In this document: one piece after another, positions 10,101-17,134 of the stretch
How the letters are laid out: each line of letters opens with the position of its first letter
Position numbering within the stretch: position 1 is the first letter of the stretch
Assembly: GCF_900110455.1 (NCBI RefSeq)
Contig: NZ_FOIS01000004.1
Location: forward strand, 248,001 to 312,000
DNA from: Natrinema salifodinae
GTDB lineage: Archaea; Halobacteriota; Halobacteria; Halobacteriales; Natrialbaceae
Direction of reading: 5' to 3'
Length of the DNA: 64,000 bases
Notes under the pieces: model-generated
The model's database searches: none
What the model was told of the DNA's origin: nothing
What the model saw: only the letters and a program-made list of their open reading frames with translations
Program-made: the position numbers and the translations under genes

Positions 10101-10275
10101 ACACGCCGCCATGAGCGACGCGATCGCCGACATCCTCTACGACCAGGTCGCAGCGAGCGACGGCGACCGCGTCGTCGCTCCCGGGGCCTCCTGCCGGACC
10201 CAACTCGAGAACCGGCCCGGTGCGCCCGAGGAGCCCCCGACGCCGATCGAACTCGTCGCCGAGACGCTCGCCTGA
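7150..10275 (+). CDS. Fused FAD-linked oxidase / Fe-S / CCG-domain oxidoreductase (D-lactate dehydrogenase type)
   Basis: A 1041-residue protein starting MSLEPSADPAADRRANYDYR. The FAD-binding PCMH part (about 60-280) has PVLPRGGGTSLAGQTV and IGGAIGNNSTGAHS. The FAD-oxidase C-terminal domain follows (about 290-590), with SGEHGDGRARTQW. A cysteine cluster CHGCGGC begins at residue 614 and a ferredoxin motif CIGCKGCAIDCP at 678. The C-terminal part carries CCG-type motifs: YHGHCHQKS near 940 and SGCCGMAGSFGY near 970. This joins the GlcD and GlcF parts of D-lactate/glycolate oxidases in one chain. It probably oxidises a 2-hydroxy acid and feeds a quinone or ferredoxin. The substrate is not certain. 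Confidence 0.88.
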   Translation: MSLEPSADPAADRRANYDYRSDEVDRPALVADIEEVVDCEVRGDSYSRELYATDASAYEMTPIAVAFPQSTADVAGIVEYCAEREIPVLPRGGGTSLAGQTVNRAVVLDFTRYMNDILEIDPDARTATVQPGTILGTLNEALDPHGLKFAPDPAWGDKSAIGGAIGNNSTGAHSLQYGKTDAYIEEVEAVLADGTVTRFGEVTVEKIAERADPDGDLEGRIYAEIDRILEEDADRIDEAYPDLKRNVSGYNLDRLVAEARGDELPGGEATGEPGTVNLARLLAGSEGTLAVVTEATVSLEPVPETKAVSLLCYPDLHEAMRDVEPILEHDPAAVEVLDDVLIDLARDTAEFGPVTEMLPEGTNAVLLVEFYAEDADQGREQVAGLLADRVPSATPEGEPADDAPASDAETLAIEALEAYDSAQRAKLWKLRKSGLPILLSRTTDEKHISFIEDTAIPPAKLPEFVEGFEEILEDNGTYASFYAHAGPGVLHIRPLVNTKTEIGLEQLHGIADGVTDLVVELGGSVSGEHGDGRARTQWNRKLYGEELWETFQDLKTAFDPDWLLNPGQVVFRDDDPTDLREHLRFDPDYEFEAGFEPTLEWENENGMQGMVELCHGCGGCRGQQSTTGGVMCPTYRASQEEITATRGRANALRQAMSGDLDPDEVATDEFIEEVMDLCIGCKGCAIDCPSEVDMAKLKAEVTHEYHRRNGASLRDHLFANVSTLSKLGSQFAPLSNALPKLPGARKLLEVAVGIDSDRPLPTFHATTFRDWFEERGGTAASKKRAAAARAERGGANVSESQAERKVVLYPDTYTNYSHPEAGKAAVRVLEAAGVHVAVPDDLGDTGRPAFSKGFLEKARKAARENVDALAPLVEEGWDVVVIEPSDAVMFQGDYLDLLSAPAAETLADATYGVCEYIDTFRLDAELEFDSAAVKQDLTYHGHCHQKSVAKDHHAVGVLRRAGYAVEPLDSGCCGMAGSFGYESEHAAMSDAIADILYDQVAASDGDRVVAPGASCRTQLENRPGAPEEPPTPIELVAETLA

Positions 10276-10327
10276 CGAGATCCGGTCGACGGCCGTCGCA
10301 TCTGCGGGGTCGACCGGCCGCTCGAAC

Positions 10328-10711
10328 TCACTCGCACCGCGCGGCGACAATCAGACAGTCATCGTCCCGGTTCCCCGCACAGTCCGTCGCGTCGTCGCAG
10401 TCCACCACTCGGACCGCGTCCTCGAGCGCGACCAGGCGGTCGGCGAGCAGTTCTCCCCGATCGGTCAATCGGTAGTTCGTCGTCGGTGGACTCGTATCGC
10501 GGACGGTTCGGTCGACCAGGCCGTGACACTCGAGTTCCGAGAGCCGACGCGAGAGCGTCGCCGCGCCCAGCCCGTCGATCTCGTCTTTCAGTTCGTTGAA
10601 CCCGTACCCGCGGCGCCGCGCGTACAGCGCGCGGAGCACGTGACCCGTCCACTTGGCACCGAGGAGGTCGCGCAGCGAGTGCCAGATCGGCTGCCAGTTC
10701 TCGTCGGCCAT
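10328..10711 (-). CDS. HxlR-family winged-helix regulator with a four-cysteine C-terminal tail
   Basis: 127 residues. The HxlR winged helix spans about residues 8-98 (KWTGHVLRALYARRRGYGFN, FNELKDEIDGLGAATLSRRL, NYRLTDRGELL). After it comes a short tail with Cys105, Cys111, Cys119 and Cys126; Cys62 lies in the helix domain. HxlR regulators often sense aldehydes or disulphide stress through cysteines. The clustered tail could bind a metal or form disulphides, which is inference. It is divergent from the cysteine-rich DUF2703 gene at 10849, and the shared promoter holds two palindromes, so it probably controls both. Confidence 0.85.
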   Translation of the reverse strand: MADENWQPIWHSLRDLLGAKWTGHVLRALYARRRGYGFNELKDEIDGLGAATLSRRLSELECHGLVDRTVRDTSPPTTNYRLTDRGELLADRLVALEDAVRVVDCDDATDCAGNRDDDCLIVAARCE

Positions 10712-10733
10712 GAAACCACTAGTCGTCGCGTAA

Positions 10734-10747
10734 CGATACGAGTATCG
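10734..10747. promoter_or_regulatory. Palindrome upstream of the HxlR gene, candidate autoregulatory operator
   Basis: CGATAC (10734-10739) is mirrored by GTATCG (10742-10747) around a 2-nt centre, 23 nt upstream of the HxlR start codon. This is where a TATA box or its flanks would be. A 6-bp-arm palindrome of this form suits a dimeric winged-helix regulator. Confidence 0.5.
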
Positions 10748-10775
10748 CGCGTATGCGAAGCGCAGGGAGAAGAGA

Positions 10776-10791
10776 GTTTCAGCGGTGAAAC
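10776..10791. promoter_or_regulatory. Second palindrome in the HxlR/DUF2703 divergent promoter
   Basis: GTTTCA (10776-10781) and TGAAAC (10786-10791) are perfect inverted arms with a 4-nt spacer. The site is about 35 nt upstream of the TATA-like AGTATAGG (near 10815) that precedes the ATG at 10849. It differs in sequence from the palindrome at 10734, so the two may bind different proteins. Confidence 0.45.
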
Positions 10792-10848
10792 CAGCTATCT
10801 GTCACCAAACTGCCTAGTATAGGCTCTCTCGACGCGTAGCGTGAACCG

Positions 10849-11442
10849 ATGACACCAGAAACAGACGCGCGCGCCCATCCCAACGTCGACGTCGAAACGA
10901 TGTCGCCCGACGCGTACCGGACGCGGACGCTTCGCGTCGATTTTCTCTTTCTCGACAGGAACGACTGTGACCGCTGCAGCGGAACCGAAGACTCGCTCCA
11001 CCGGGCGATCGATCGACTCGCGCCGCTGTTCGACGACCTCGGCGTCGAAATCGTCGTCAGAAACGTCCGCGTCGAGACCGCGGCGGACGCGCGACGGACC
11101 CGCCTGGCGAGTTCGCCGACGATCCGCATCGACGGTCGGGACGTGCAACCGGCGATCGACGAGAGCCCGTGTAACTCCTGTAGCGACCTGTGCGGCGGGG
11201 AGACCGGCGTCGACTGCCGGACCTGGTTGTTCGACGGCGAACGGCACTCGCGGGCCCCGGTCGCCCTCCTCGTCGACGCGCTTCTCCGGGCCGCGTTCTC
11301 GGACCGGTGGGAGCGATACGGAACCCGCGAACGCGACGCGGAAACAGGTGACCCCTATCGACTCCCGGAGAACCTCCGAACGTTCTTCGAAGCCACAGAG
11401 CGCGGCCAGGGCGGTGAAAACGAGACCGAACCCTGCTGTTAG
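10849..11442 (+). CDS. DUF2703-family thioredoxin-fold protein, cysteine-rich
   Basis: 197 residues. The DUF2703 core starts near residue 27: strand VDFLFLDRND, the redox-type motif Cys40-Asp-Arg-Cys43, helix, strand VEIVVRNVRV, then SSPTIRIDG with a likely cis-proline at Pro90. That order is a thioredoxin fold. A second cysteine group follows (Cys108, Cys111, Cys115, Cys123), and the protein ends in Cys196-Cys197. The CxxC, the middle cluster and the CC tail suggest thiol redox or soft-metal handling; no activity is established for the family as far as I know. It ends tail-to-tail with the DoxX gene, sharing 4 nt. Confidence 0.8.
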   Translation: MTPETDARAHPNVDVETMSPDAYRTRTLRVDFLFLDRNDCDRCSGTEDSLHRAIDRLAPLFDDLGVEIVVRNVRVETAADARRTRLASSPTIRIDGRDVQPAIDESPCNSCSDLCGGETGVDCRTWLFDGERHSRAPVALLVDALLRAAFSDRWERYGTRERDAETGDPYRLPENLRTFFEATERGQGGENETEPCC

Positions 11443-11903
11443 CCCCGCGTCGCGTCGACCGGCACGAGCAGCTCGTCGTCGAACACCGCCCGTTCGAGCG
11501 AGAGCGCGCCGGGCCCGCTCAACACGAGGGCGACCGCGACCAGAAAGAGAACCAGCGTGTACTCGAACCCGCCGTCGCTGGCGACGAAGCCGTTGGGCAG
11601 GTGGACGAGCGTCGTCGCGACGAACATAATCGCCGCACCCACCGCCGCCGCGTAGCGCGTGAGCAGTCCCACCAGCAGCAACAGCCCGCCGCTCGCCTCG
11701 GCCAGCGCGACGCACCAGGCGACGACCGTCGGGGCGGGCACGCCGAGCGACGCGAGCGTGCCGGCGAACTCGCTCATCGCGGTCGCCTTCGGCCCGACGG
11801 TGAACAGTTTCCCGACGCCGGCGACGGCGAGGGCGATCCCCAGCGCGAGTCGGAGAACGACCGGATTCCATTGCGTTCCGCCTGCGGCTGTCGAACGGCT
11901 CAT
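11439..11903 (-). CDS. DoxX-family membrane protein
   Basis: 154 residues with four predicted membrane helices (about 14-32, 56-78, 80-98 and 112-130). It has the DoxX pattern VLRLALGIALAVAGVGKLF, then GLLLLVGLLTRYAA and TLVHLPNGF. Known DoxX proteins work in thiosulfate:quinone oxidation or in membrane thiol-redox complexes. Its stop codon overlaps the stop of the DUF2703 gene head-on (shared TTAG). The minus-strand TATA-like element TTATTATTT near 11930 fits a leaderless start at 11903. The proximity to a thioredoxin-fold protein hints at a common redox role; this is inference. Confidence 0.85.
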   Translation of the reverse strand: MSRSTAAGGTQWNPVVLRLALGIALAVAGVGKLFTVGPKATAMSEFAGTLASLGVPAPTVVAWCVALAEASGGLLLLVGLLTRYAAAVGAAIMFVATTLVHLPNGFVASDGGFEYTLVLFLVAVALVLSGPGALSLERAVFDDELLVPVDATRG

Positions 11904-12056
11904 ATGTAGCGTTCGACACGGTATGAAATAATAACGTTTCGGATGGCGATAGCGATCGGAAACGGGGTTCTGTATCGAACGGGCGGGAGCCGAAACCGGC
12001 CTCGGAATCCGGTGGAGCGCCGGTTCGCGGAGAAATCGGCGTCGGGTTCGCCGCCG

Positions 12057-13097
12057 TCAGCGACCGACCAGGTCGTCGTAGCGCGCGCCGGTCTGCTTCA
12101 GCGTCTCGGTGGAGTAGAGCCGCTCGTGGTCGACGGGGAGGTAGTCGGCGGCCAGTTCGTCGATCTTCTCGTCGACGGCCTCGGCGTCGCGGCCGTGGAT
12201 CATCGTGAACAGGTTGTACGGCCACTCCTTGTCGGGTCGGCGGGGGCGATGGTAACAGAGCGTGACGTAGGGGAGGCCGCCGGCACGCTCGCCACGTTCG
12301 TCGAGTTCGGCGTCGGGCACGTCCCAGACGACCATGCAGTTGGCGTCGAAGCCGGTGACGACGTGGTTGATCACGCAGCCGACGCGCTTGAGACAGCCGT
12401 TTTCGAGGAGGCGGTCGATAGCTGCGAGCACGTCATCGACGGGGTCGCCCAGGCGCGCCGCGACGTCGCGGTAGGGCGTCTCCGAGAGCGGAAAGCCGTC
12501 TTGGATCTCGAGCAGCAGGTCGGCCTCGAGTGGGGTGAGGTCGCCCGTCGCTTCCTCGCTGATCCGGGTCGCGGAGGAGTCGGTGCGCGCTTCCAGGGAC
12601 TCGCGTGCGAACCGGTCGGCGTTGACGACGGGAAACTCGAGGTCGATGTAGTAGTCGGTCAGCATCGGCAGATCGAGGACGGCACAGCCCGTCCGCGCTT
12701 CGATCTCGGCGAGGATTTCGTCGCGGGTCCCCCGCGAGCCCGCGGTGACGACGAACCACATGTTCCACTCGTGGTCGCGAGCGTAATTGTGATTGACCTG
12801 CTGGTACTCGTTGACGACGGCGGCGATCTCGTCGAAGCGATCCTCGGGGGCCCGCACCGCGGCGAGGGTCGACGAGCCGATCACGGGCGGGTTGAGGACG
12901 GCCCCGAACCGGCGGACGACGCCCGCACTCCGAAGGGCGCGAACGCGCTCGATCGCAGCCGACTCGTCGATGCCGAGGTCGGCGCCGACGCGACGGAACG
13001 GGCGCTCTTCGACCGGAAAGCCGCTCTGGTAGCCGTCGATCAGCGCCGCATCCACGTCGTCGATGGCCTCGCGCCAGTCCCCCGACAGGGTGCTCAT
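12057..13097 (-). CDS. ahbAB: Siroheme decarboxylase, AhbA-AhbB fusion (Lrp/AsnC-like fold)
   Basis: 346 residues from the ATG at 13097 (MSTLSGDWREAIDDVDAALI). Two homologous halves each have an AsnC-like winged helix followed by a ferredoxin-like domain: the first about 12-160 (GFPVEERPFRRVGADLG, then VNHNYARDHEWNMWFVV), the second about 185-340 (GFPLSETPYRDVAARLG, then VTLCYHRPRRPDKEWPYNLF). The YHR and HNYAR motifs are typical of AhbA/AhbB, which remove two acetate carboxyls from siroheme on the archaeal alternative heme route. In bacteria and methanogens these are separate subunits; here they are one chain. Older annotation may call this an AsnC regulator. Confidence 0.85.
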   Translation of the reverse strand: MSTLSGDWREAIDDVDAALIDGYQSGFPVEERPFRRVGADLGIDESAAIERVRALRSAGVVRRFGAVLNPPVIGSSTLAAVRAPEDRFDEIAAVVNEYQQVNHNYARDHEWNMWFVVTAGSRGTRDEILAEIEARTGCAVLDLPMLTDYYIDLEFPVVNADRFARESLEARTDSSATRISEEATGDLTPLEADLLLEIQDGFPLSETPYRDVAARLGDPVDDVLAAIDRLLENGCLKRVGCVINHVVTGFDANCMVVWDVPDAELDERGERAGGLPYVTLCYHRPRRPDKEWPYNLFTMIHGRDAEAVDEKIDELAADYLPVDHERLYSTETLKQTGARYDDLVGR

Positions 13098-13258
13098 TGA
13101 TGGTCCTAGGGAGAAGGGCCCCGTATCGTTTTCGGGTCCAGCCGATCGGCTGCAGATCGGCTTCGAATTCGGCGGTCGACGGGCAGTATTCCCCGTACGA
13201 CGGACCGACGGATACCGGAAGCGGGGGGTTTTTGCACCGGCCGTCCGAACGAACTGAT

Positions 13259-14326
13259 ATGGCGCAGGCATCCCAGGAATTCGGTGAGTGGCCGCTGAAA
13301 CGGTTGATGACGGAAGTCGTCGGTTCCGGGCCGAAGTCGGCCGACGACATGAACCGCGACCAGGCGCGCGAAGCCATCCAGCGCATCCTCGCCGGCGAGC
13401 CCGACGAGACCACCCTCGGCGCGTTCTGGCTGGCCAACCGTTGGAAGCGCAACAATCCGGAGGAACTGGCGGCCTACACCGACGTCATGCGCGAGGAGTC
13501 GGTCGTCACCGCCGAGCCCGAGGCCGATCCGGTCGACTGCGGCGCGAACTACGACGGCAAGCATTCTTCCGCCGTGCTCGGCGTCGGAGCCGGCATCGTC
13601 GCCGCCGCGGCGGGCACCCCGGTCGTCGTCCACTCCGGCGACCGCGTGCCGACCCAGAAGGCCACCGCGTACAAGCACGTCCTCGACGAACTCGGCGTCC
13701 GGACAGAGCTCGCCCCCGAGGAGAGCGCCGAAATGGTCGACGAGACCGGCTTCGGCTTCTACTACCAGCCCGAGTTCAACCCTGGCATCCACGACCTGTA
13801 CGACCGGCGCGACCAGATGGGCGTCCGCACGTTCGTCAACACCGTCGAGACCGTCGCCAACCCCGCGAACGCCGACGTCCACCTCGGCTCGTTCTACCAC
13901 CTCGCGTTCGCGAAGAAGATGACCGATCTCATCCGAGAGAGCGACGAACTCGACTACTCCCGCGCCATCTTCTTCCAGGGCATGGAGGGCTACGACGATA
14001 TCCGACCCGGCTACACCAAAGTAGCCGAGTGGGACGAGGGCGAGGACCTCGAGGACTACGAGATCGAGACCGCCGAGTACGGCATGGAGATGGAAAACGA
14101 AGACCTCGAAGTCGACGACGTGACCGCCGACTCCGCGGCGATCACCGAGGAGGCACTCGCCGGCGACCGCGAAGACGACTTCGCCGACGCGATCGCGCTC
14201 AACGGCGCGTTCCGCATGTACGCCCGCCAAGACGTCGATAGCCTCGAAGAAGGGCTCGACCGGGCCCGTGAGGTTATCGCCGACGGCAGCGCCGAAGCGG
14301 TACTCGAGGAACTGCGCGACTTCTAA
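13259..14326 (+). CDS. Anthranilate phosphoribosyltransferase-like (TrpD paralogue) protein with altered active-site motifs
   Basis: 355 residues from the ATG at 13259 (MAQASQEFGEWPLKRLMTEV). The N-terminal helical part and the LAGEPDETTLGAFWLANRWK segment match the glycosyltransferase family 3 / TrpD fold. The PRPP-binding region reads VDCGANYDGKHSSAVLGVGA and HSGDRVPTQKATAYKHVLDE, where true TrpD has GTGGDG and KHGNRxxSSxxGSAD. The Asp-Glu metal motif is not evident (FFQGMEGYDDI is found there). It is probably a phosphoribosyltransferase-fold protein with another substrate or a nucleic-acid role. It is not next to other trp genes. Confidence 0.7.
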   Translation: MAQASQEFGEWPLKRLMTEVVGSGPKSADDMNRDQAREAIQRILAGEPDETTLGAFWLANRWKRNNPEELAAYTDVMREESVVTAEPEADPVDCGANYDGKHSSAVLGVGAGIVAAAAGTPVVVHSGDRVPTQKATAYKHVLDELGVRTELAPEESAEMVDETGFGFYYQPEFNPGIHDLYDRRDQMGVRTFVNTVETVANPANADVHLGSFYHLAFAKKMTDLIRESDELDYSRAIFFQGMEGYDDIRPGYTKVAEWDEGEDLEDYEIETAEYGMEMENEDLEVDDVTADSAAITEEALAGDREDDFADAIALNGAFRMYARQDVDSLEEGLDRAREVIADGSAEAVLEELRDF

Positions 14327-14497
14327 CCGGCCGTCTCCTCGATCGGCCGATTCGATTTTCATAGTTCGGTCCGCCAGGCGACCCGAGGACTGGCTCGACG
14401 ACCCGCGACGTGACGCGAGCGACGACAGCGTGACAGCGCTGACAGCGGCGATCCGCGACGACAGTAGGCTTTTGACGGCGCATCGGGACGTGAGACC

Positions 14498-15661
14498 ATG
14501 CGACTCGATTCGGTGCGGATACTCGACCTGACGCGCCTTCTCCCCGGACCGTACGCGACCCAGCTGCTCGCCGACGCGGGCGCCGACGTGGTGAACGTCG
14601 AGGACACCGACGCGGGCGACTACGCCCGCGACATGCCGCCGACCACCGAGCGCGGCGTCGGCGCACTCTTCGACGGCGTCAACCGGGGCAAGCGAAGCGT
14701 CGCCCTGAACCTCAAGCGCGACGAGGGAAAGCGGGCGTTCTACCGCCTGGTCGAGTCGGCCGACGTCGTCGTCGAGGGGTTCCGGCCGGGCGTCGCCGAG
14801 CGCCTCGGGATCGACTACGAGACGCTCACCGAGTACAACGCGGACCTGGTCTACTGCTCGCTGACGGGCTACGGGCAGACGGGGCCGGACGCCGAGCGGG
14901 CGGGCCACGACCTCAACTACGTCGGCGTCGCCGGGCTACTCGACATGACCCGCGAGGACAAGACGTCGGCGCCGCAGATGCCGGGTTACCAGATCGGCGA
15001 CCTCGGTGGCGGGCTGTTCGCGGCCTTCAGCATCGTCGGCGGGCTTCTCTCACGAGAACTGGGCCACGGCGGCGAGTACGTCGACGTGGCCATGACCGAC
15101 GTGGTCGCCTCCTTCGGGCAAGCGATCGCCCACCGGGCGCTCACCGGCGACGACCCGCGGCCTGGCGAGACCGAACTCACCGGAAAGTACCCCTGGTACG
15201 ATATCTACGAGACCGCCGACGGGCGCTACGTCACCCTCGCGGCGCTGGAGCCGAAGTTCTGGCGCGCGTTCTGCGAGGAGGTCGATCGCGAGGACCTGAT
15301 CGACGCTCACGGGAGCGACGATCCGGCCGAACTCGAGGCGCTCCGCGAGGAACTCACGGACCTGTTCGCGACCCGATCGCGGGACGCCTGGCTCGACGCG
15401 CTGAGCGACGAGACGACGGTCGGCCCGGTCTGTACGCCGGCCGAGACCGTCGAACATCCCCAGATCGAGGCCCGAGGCCTGGTCGAGCGACACGACGACG
15501 CGCCGCCGCGGATCGGTTTTCCAGCGGAAGGATCGAATATCCCGGAGCCCCGCGACGAGTCGGTGCCGGCCCACGGGGAACACACCGACGAACTGCTCGT
15601 CTCGGTGGGGTACGACGAGGACGAGGTCGCTGCCCTCCGCGAGGCGGACGTCGTCCGCTGA
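14498..15661 (+). CDS. CoA-transferase family III (CaiB/BaiF) protein
   Basis: 387 residues starting MRLDSVRILDLTRLLPGPYA, the usual N-terminus of this family. The likely catalytic aspartate is Asp138 in AGHDLNYVGVAGLLD. A NRGKRSVALNLK segment and the C-terminal VCTPAETVEHPQIEARG are further family marks. Members either move CoA between organic acids or act as 2-methylacyl-CoA racemases (AMACR). Length and the LNYVGVAG form favour the racemase-like group, but this is a weak call. It sits 5' of a thiolase on the same strand within an acyl-CoA metabolism region. Confidence 0.85.
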   Translation: MRLDSVRILDLTRLLPGPYATQLLADAGADVVNVEDTDAGDYARDMPPTTERGVGALFDGVNRGKRSVALNLKRDEGKRAFYRLVESADVVVEGFRPGVAERLGIDYETLTEYNADLVYCSLTGYGQTGPDAERAGHDLNYVGVAGLLDMTREDKTSAPQMPGYQIGDLGGGLFAAFSIVGGLLSRELGHGGEYVDVAMTDVVASFGQAIAHRALTGDDPRPGETELTGKYPWYDIYETADGRYVTLAALEPKFWRAFCEEVDREDLIDAHGSDDPAELEALREELTDLFATRSRDAWLDALSDETTVGPVCTPAETVEHPQIEARGLVERHDDAPPRIGFPAEGSNIPEPRDESVPAHGEHTDELLVSVGYDEDEVAALREADVVR

Positions 15662-15744
15662 CGGACCGCGCTCGTCCCTGCTCGTCCCCGCTTGTCCGGA
15701 CCAGGCAACCGGTGCGGGAGCTCTCGAGACGCAACCTCTATTTC

Positions 15745-15769
15745 GTGTGGGAGAATATCCCAACCACAC
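15745..15769. promoter_or_regulatory. Nested inverted repeats between TATA and start of the thiolase gene
   Basis: GTGTGG (15745-15750) pairs with CCACAC (15764-15769), and inside it GGGA (15749-15752) pairs with TCCC (15758-15761). A TATA-like CTCTATTTC lies at about 15736-15744, so the repeat covers the expected transcription start before the ATG at 15773. That is a typical place for a repressor site. Confidence 0.45.
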
Positions 15770-15772
15770 AGT

Positions 15773-16978
15773 ATGAACTCCGCAGTCATCGTCGACGCCG
15801 TCCGAACGCCCTTCGGAAAACGCGACGGCTCGTTCAGGGACACGCACCCGCAGAACCTGGCCGCCGAGCCGCTCGAAGCGCTCCGGGAGCGCAACGGGTT
15901 CGAACCCGAAACGATCGAGGACGTCGTCTACGGCTGCGTCACGCCGGTCGACGAGCAGGGACTCAACATCGGGCGGCTCGCGCCGATGGTCGCCGGCTGG
16001 GGCGACGTCGTGCCTGGCGTTCAATTGAATCGGATGTGCGGCTCGGGCCAGCAGGCCGTCAACTTCGCCGCCGCGAATATCATGGCCGGCCAGCACGACG
16101 TACTCGTCGCCGGCGGCGTCGAGCACATGACCCGCGTGCCGATAGGATCCGACGACGGCGGGCTGACGGACACCTACTTCGAGCACTTCGACGAGCGGAC
16201 CCACCAGGGCGAGGGCGCCGAACGCATCGCCGAGGAGTACGGCTTCACGCGCCGAGAACTCGACGAACTCGCCGTCGACTCCCAGCGGCGCTGGAAGGAG
16301 GCCTGGGACGAGGGCCGCTACGACGATCAGGTCGTTCCCGTCGAGACGGAACTCGAGGGTGAGGAGAGCGAGTCGCAAAGCGACTCGGACAGTCGAACGG
16401 GAAGCGAAACGACCCGCGAGACGGTCGTCGTCGAGCGAGACGAACACCCCCGTCCGGACACCGACCTCGAGACCCTCTCCGAACTGCCGCTGTCGTTCCG
16501 CGAGGAGGGCGAGGGGTTCCACCACCCCGGCAACTCCTCGGGGATCGTCGACGGGGCCTCCGCGCTCCTCGTGACGAGCGAGGAGGCCGCCGCGGAGCAC
16601 GGCTGGGAGCCGATGGCCCGCATCGTCCAGACCGAGGTCGTCGGCGTCGACCCGCTCACGATGCTGACGGGACCGATCCCCGCGACCGAGGGCGTCCTCG
16701 AGAAGGCCGACATGAGCGTCGGCGATATCGACTTATTCGAGGTCAACGAGGCGTTCGCCTCGGTCGTCGCCGCCTGGCTCGAGGAGACCGGCGCCTCCTG
16801 GGAGGACGTCAACGTCAACGGCGGCGCGATCGCCCACGGCCACCCGCTGGGCGCGACCGGCGCGACGCTGCTGACCAAACTCGCGCACGAACTCGAGCGC
16901 ACCGGGCAGGATACCGCGCTGTCGGCGATGTGTATCGGGTTCGGGCAGGGAATCGCGACGATCATCGAGCGGGTCTAA
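15773..16978 (+). CDS. Thiolase (acetyl-CoA C-acyltransferase)
   Basis: 401 residues from the ATG at 15773 (MNSAVIVDAVRTPFGKRDGS). All three catalytic residues of the family are present: Cys89 in NRMCGSGQQAVNF, His357 in GGAIAHGHPLGATGA and Cys387 in SAMCIGFGQG. Residues about 190-235 are a Ser/Glu/Asp-rich insertion (GEESESQSDSDSRTGSETT) not needed for the fold. The enzyme should cleave 3-ketoacyl-CoA to acetyl-CoA and a shortened acyl-CoA, or run in the condensing direction. It follows the CoA-transferase gene with its own promoter. Confidence 0.92.
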   Translation: MNSAVIVDAVRTPFGKRDGSFRDTHPQNLAAEPLEALRERNGFEPETIEDVVYGCVTPVDEQGLNIGRLAPMVAGWGDVVPGVQLNRMCGSGQQAVNFAAANIMAGQHDVLVAGGVEHMTRVPIGSDDGGLTDTYFEHFDERTHQGEGAERIAEEYGFTRRELDELAVDSQRRWKEAWDEGRYDDQVVPVETELEGEESESQSDSDSRTGSETTRETVVVERDEHPRPDTDLETLSELPLSFREEGEGFHHPGNSSGIVDGASALLVTSEEAAAEHGWEPMARIVQTEVVGVDPLTMLTGPIPATEGVLEKADMSVGDIDLFEVNEAFASVVAAWLEETGASWEDVNVNGGAIAHGHPLGATGATLLTKLAHELERTGQDTALSAMCIGFGQGIATIIERV

Positions 16979-17134
16979 GCTCGGAACGACCGACCGAGCG
17001 CTCGGACGGTCCTCTCGGCGTTCGGTGAGTCGTGCAGCGTGCGGTCGGGTCGGGACGAGTCGCGCACCTCTGGTTGCCAATTAATGCGATTATAGACCTA
17101 TAGCTTTACAATGCTGTATCCGGTCGTGGGTGAT

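Noticed and set aside
8760-10475. 571-codon frame overlapping the FAD/Fe-S oxidoreductase in another frame
   Set aside because: An Arg/Pro/Gly-rich shadow of the real gene; none of its segments resembles a protein family.
11943-13100. 385-codon plus-strand frame over the siroheme decarboxylase
   Set aside because: Antisense shadow; the AhbA and AhbB motifs are on the minus strand and the plus-strand product has none.
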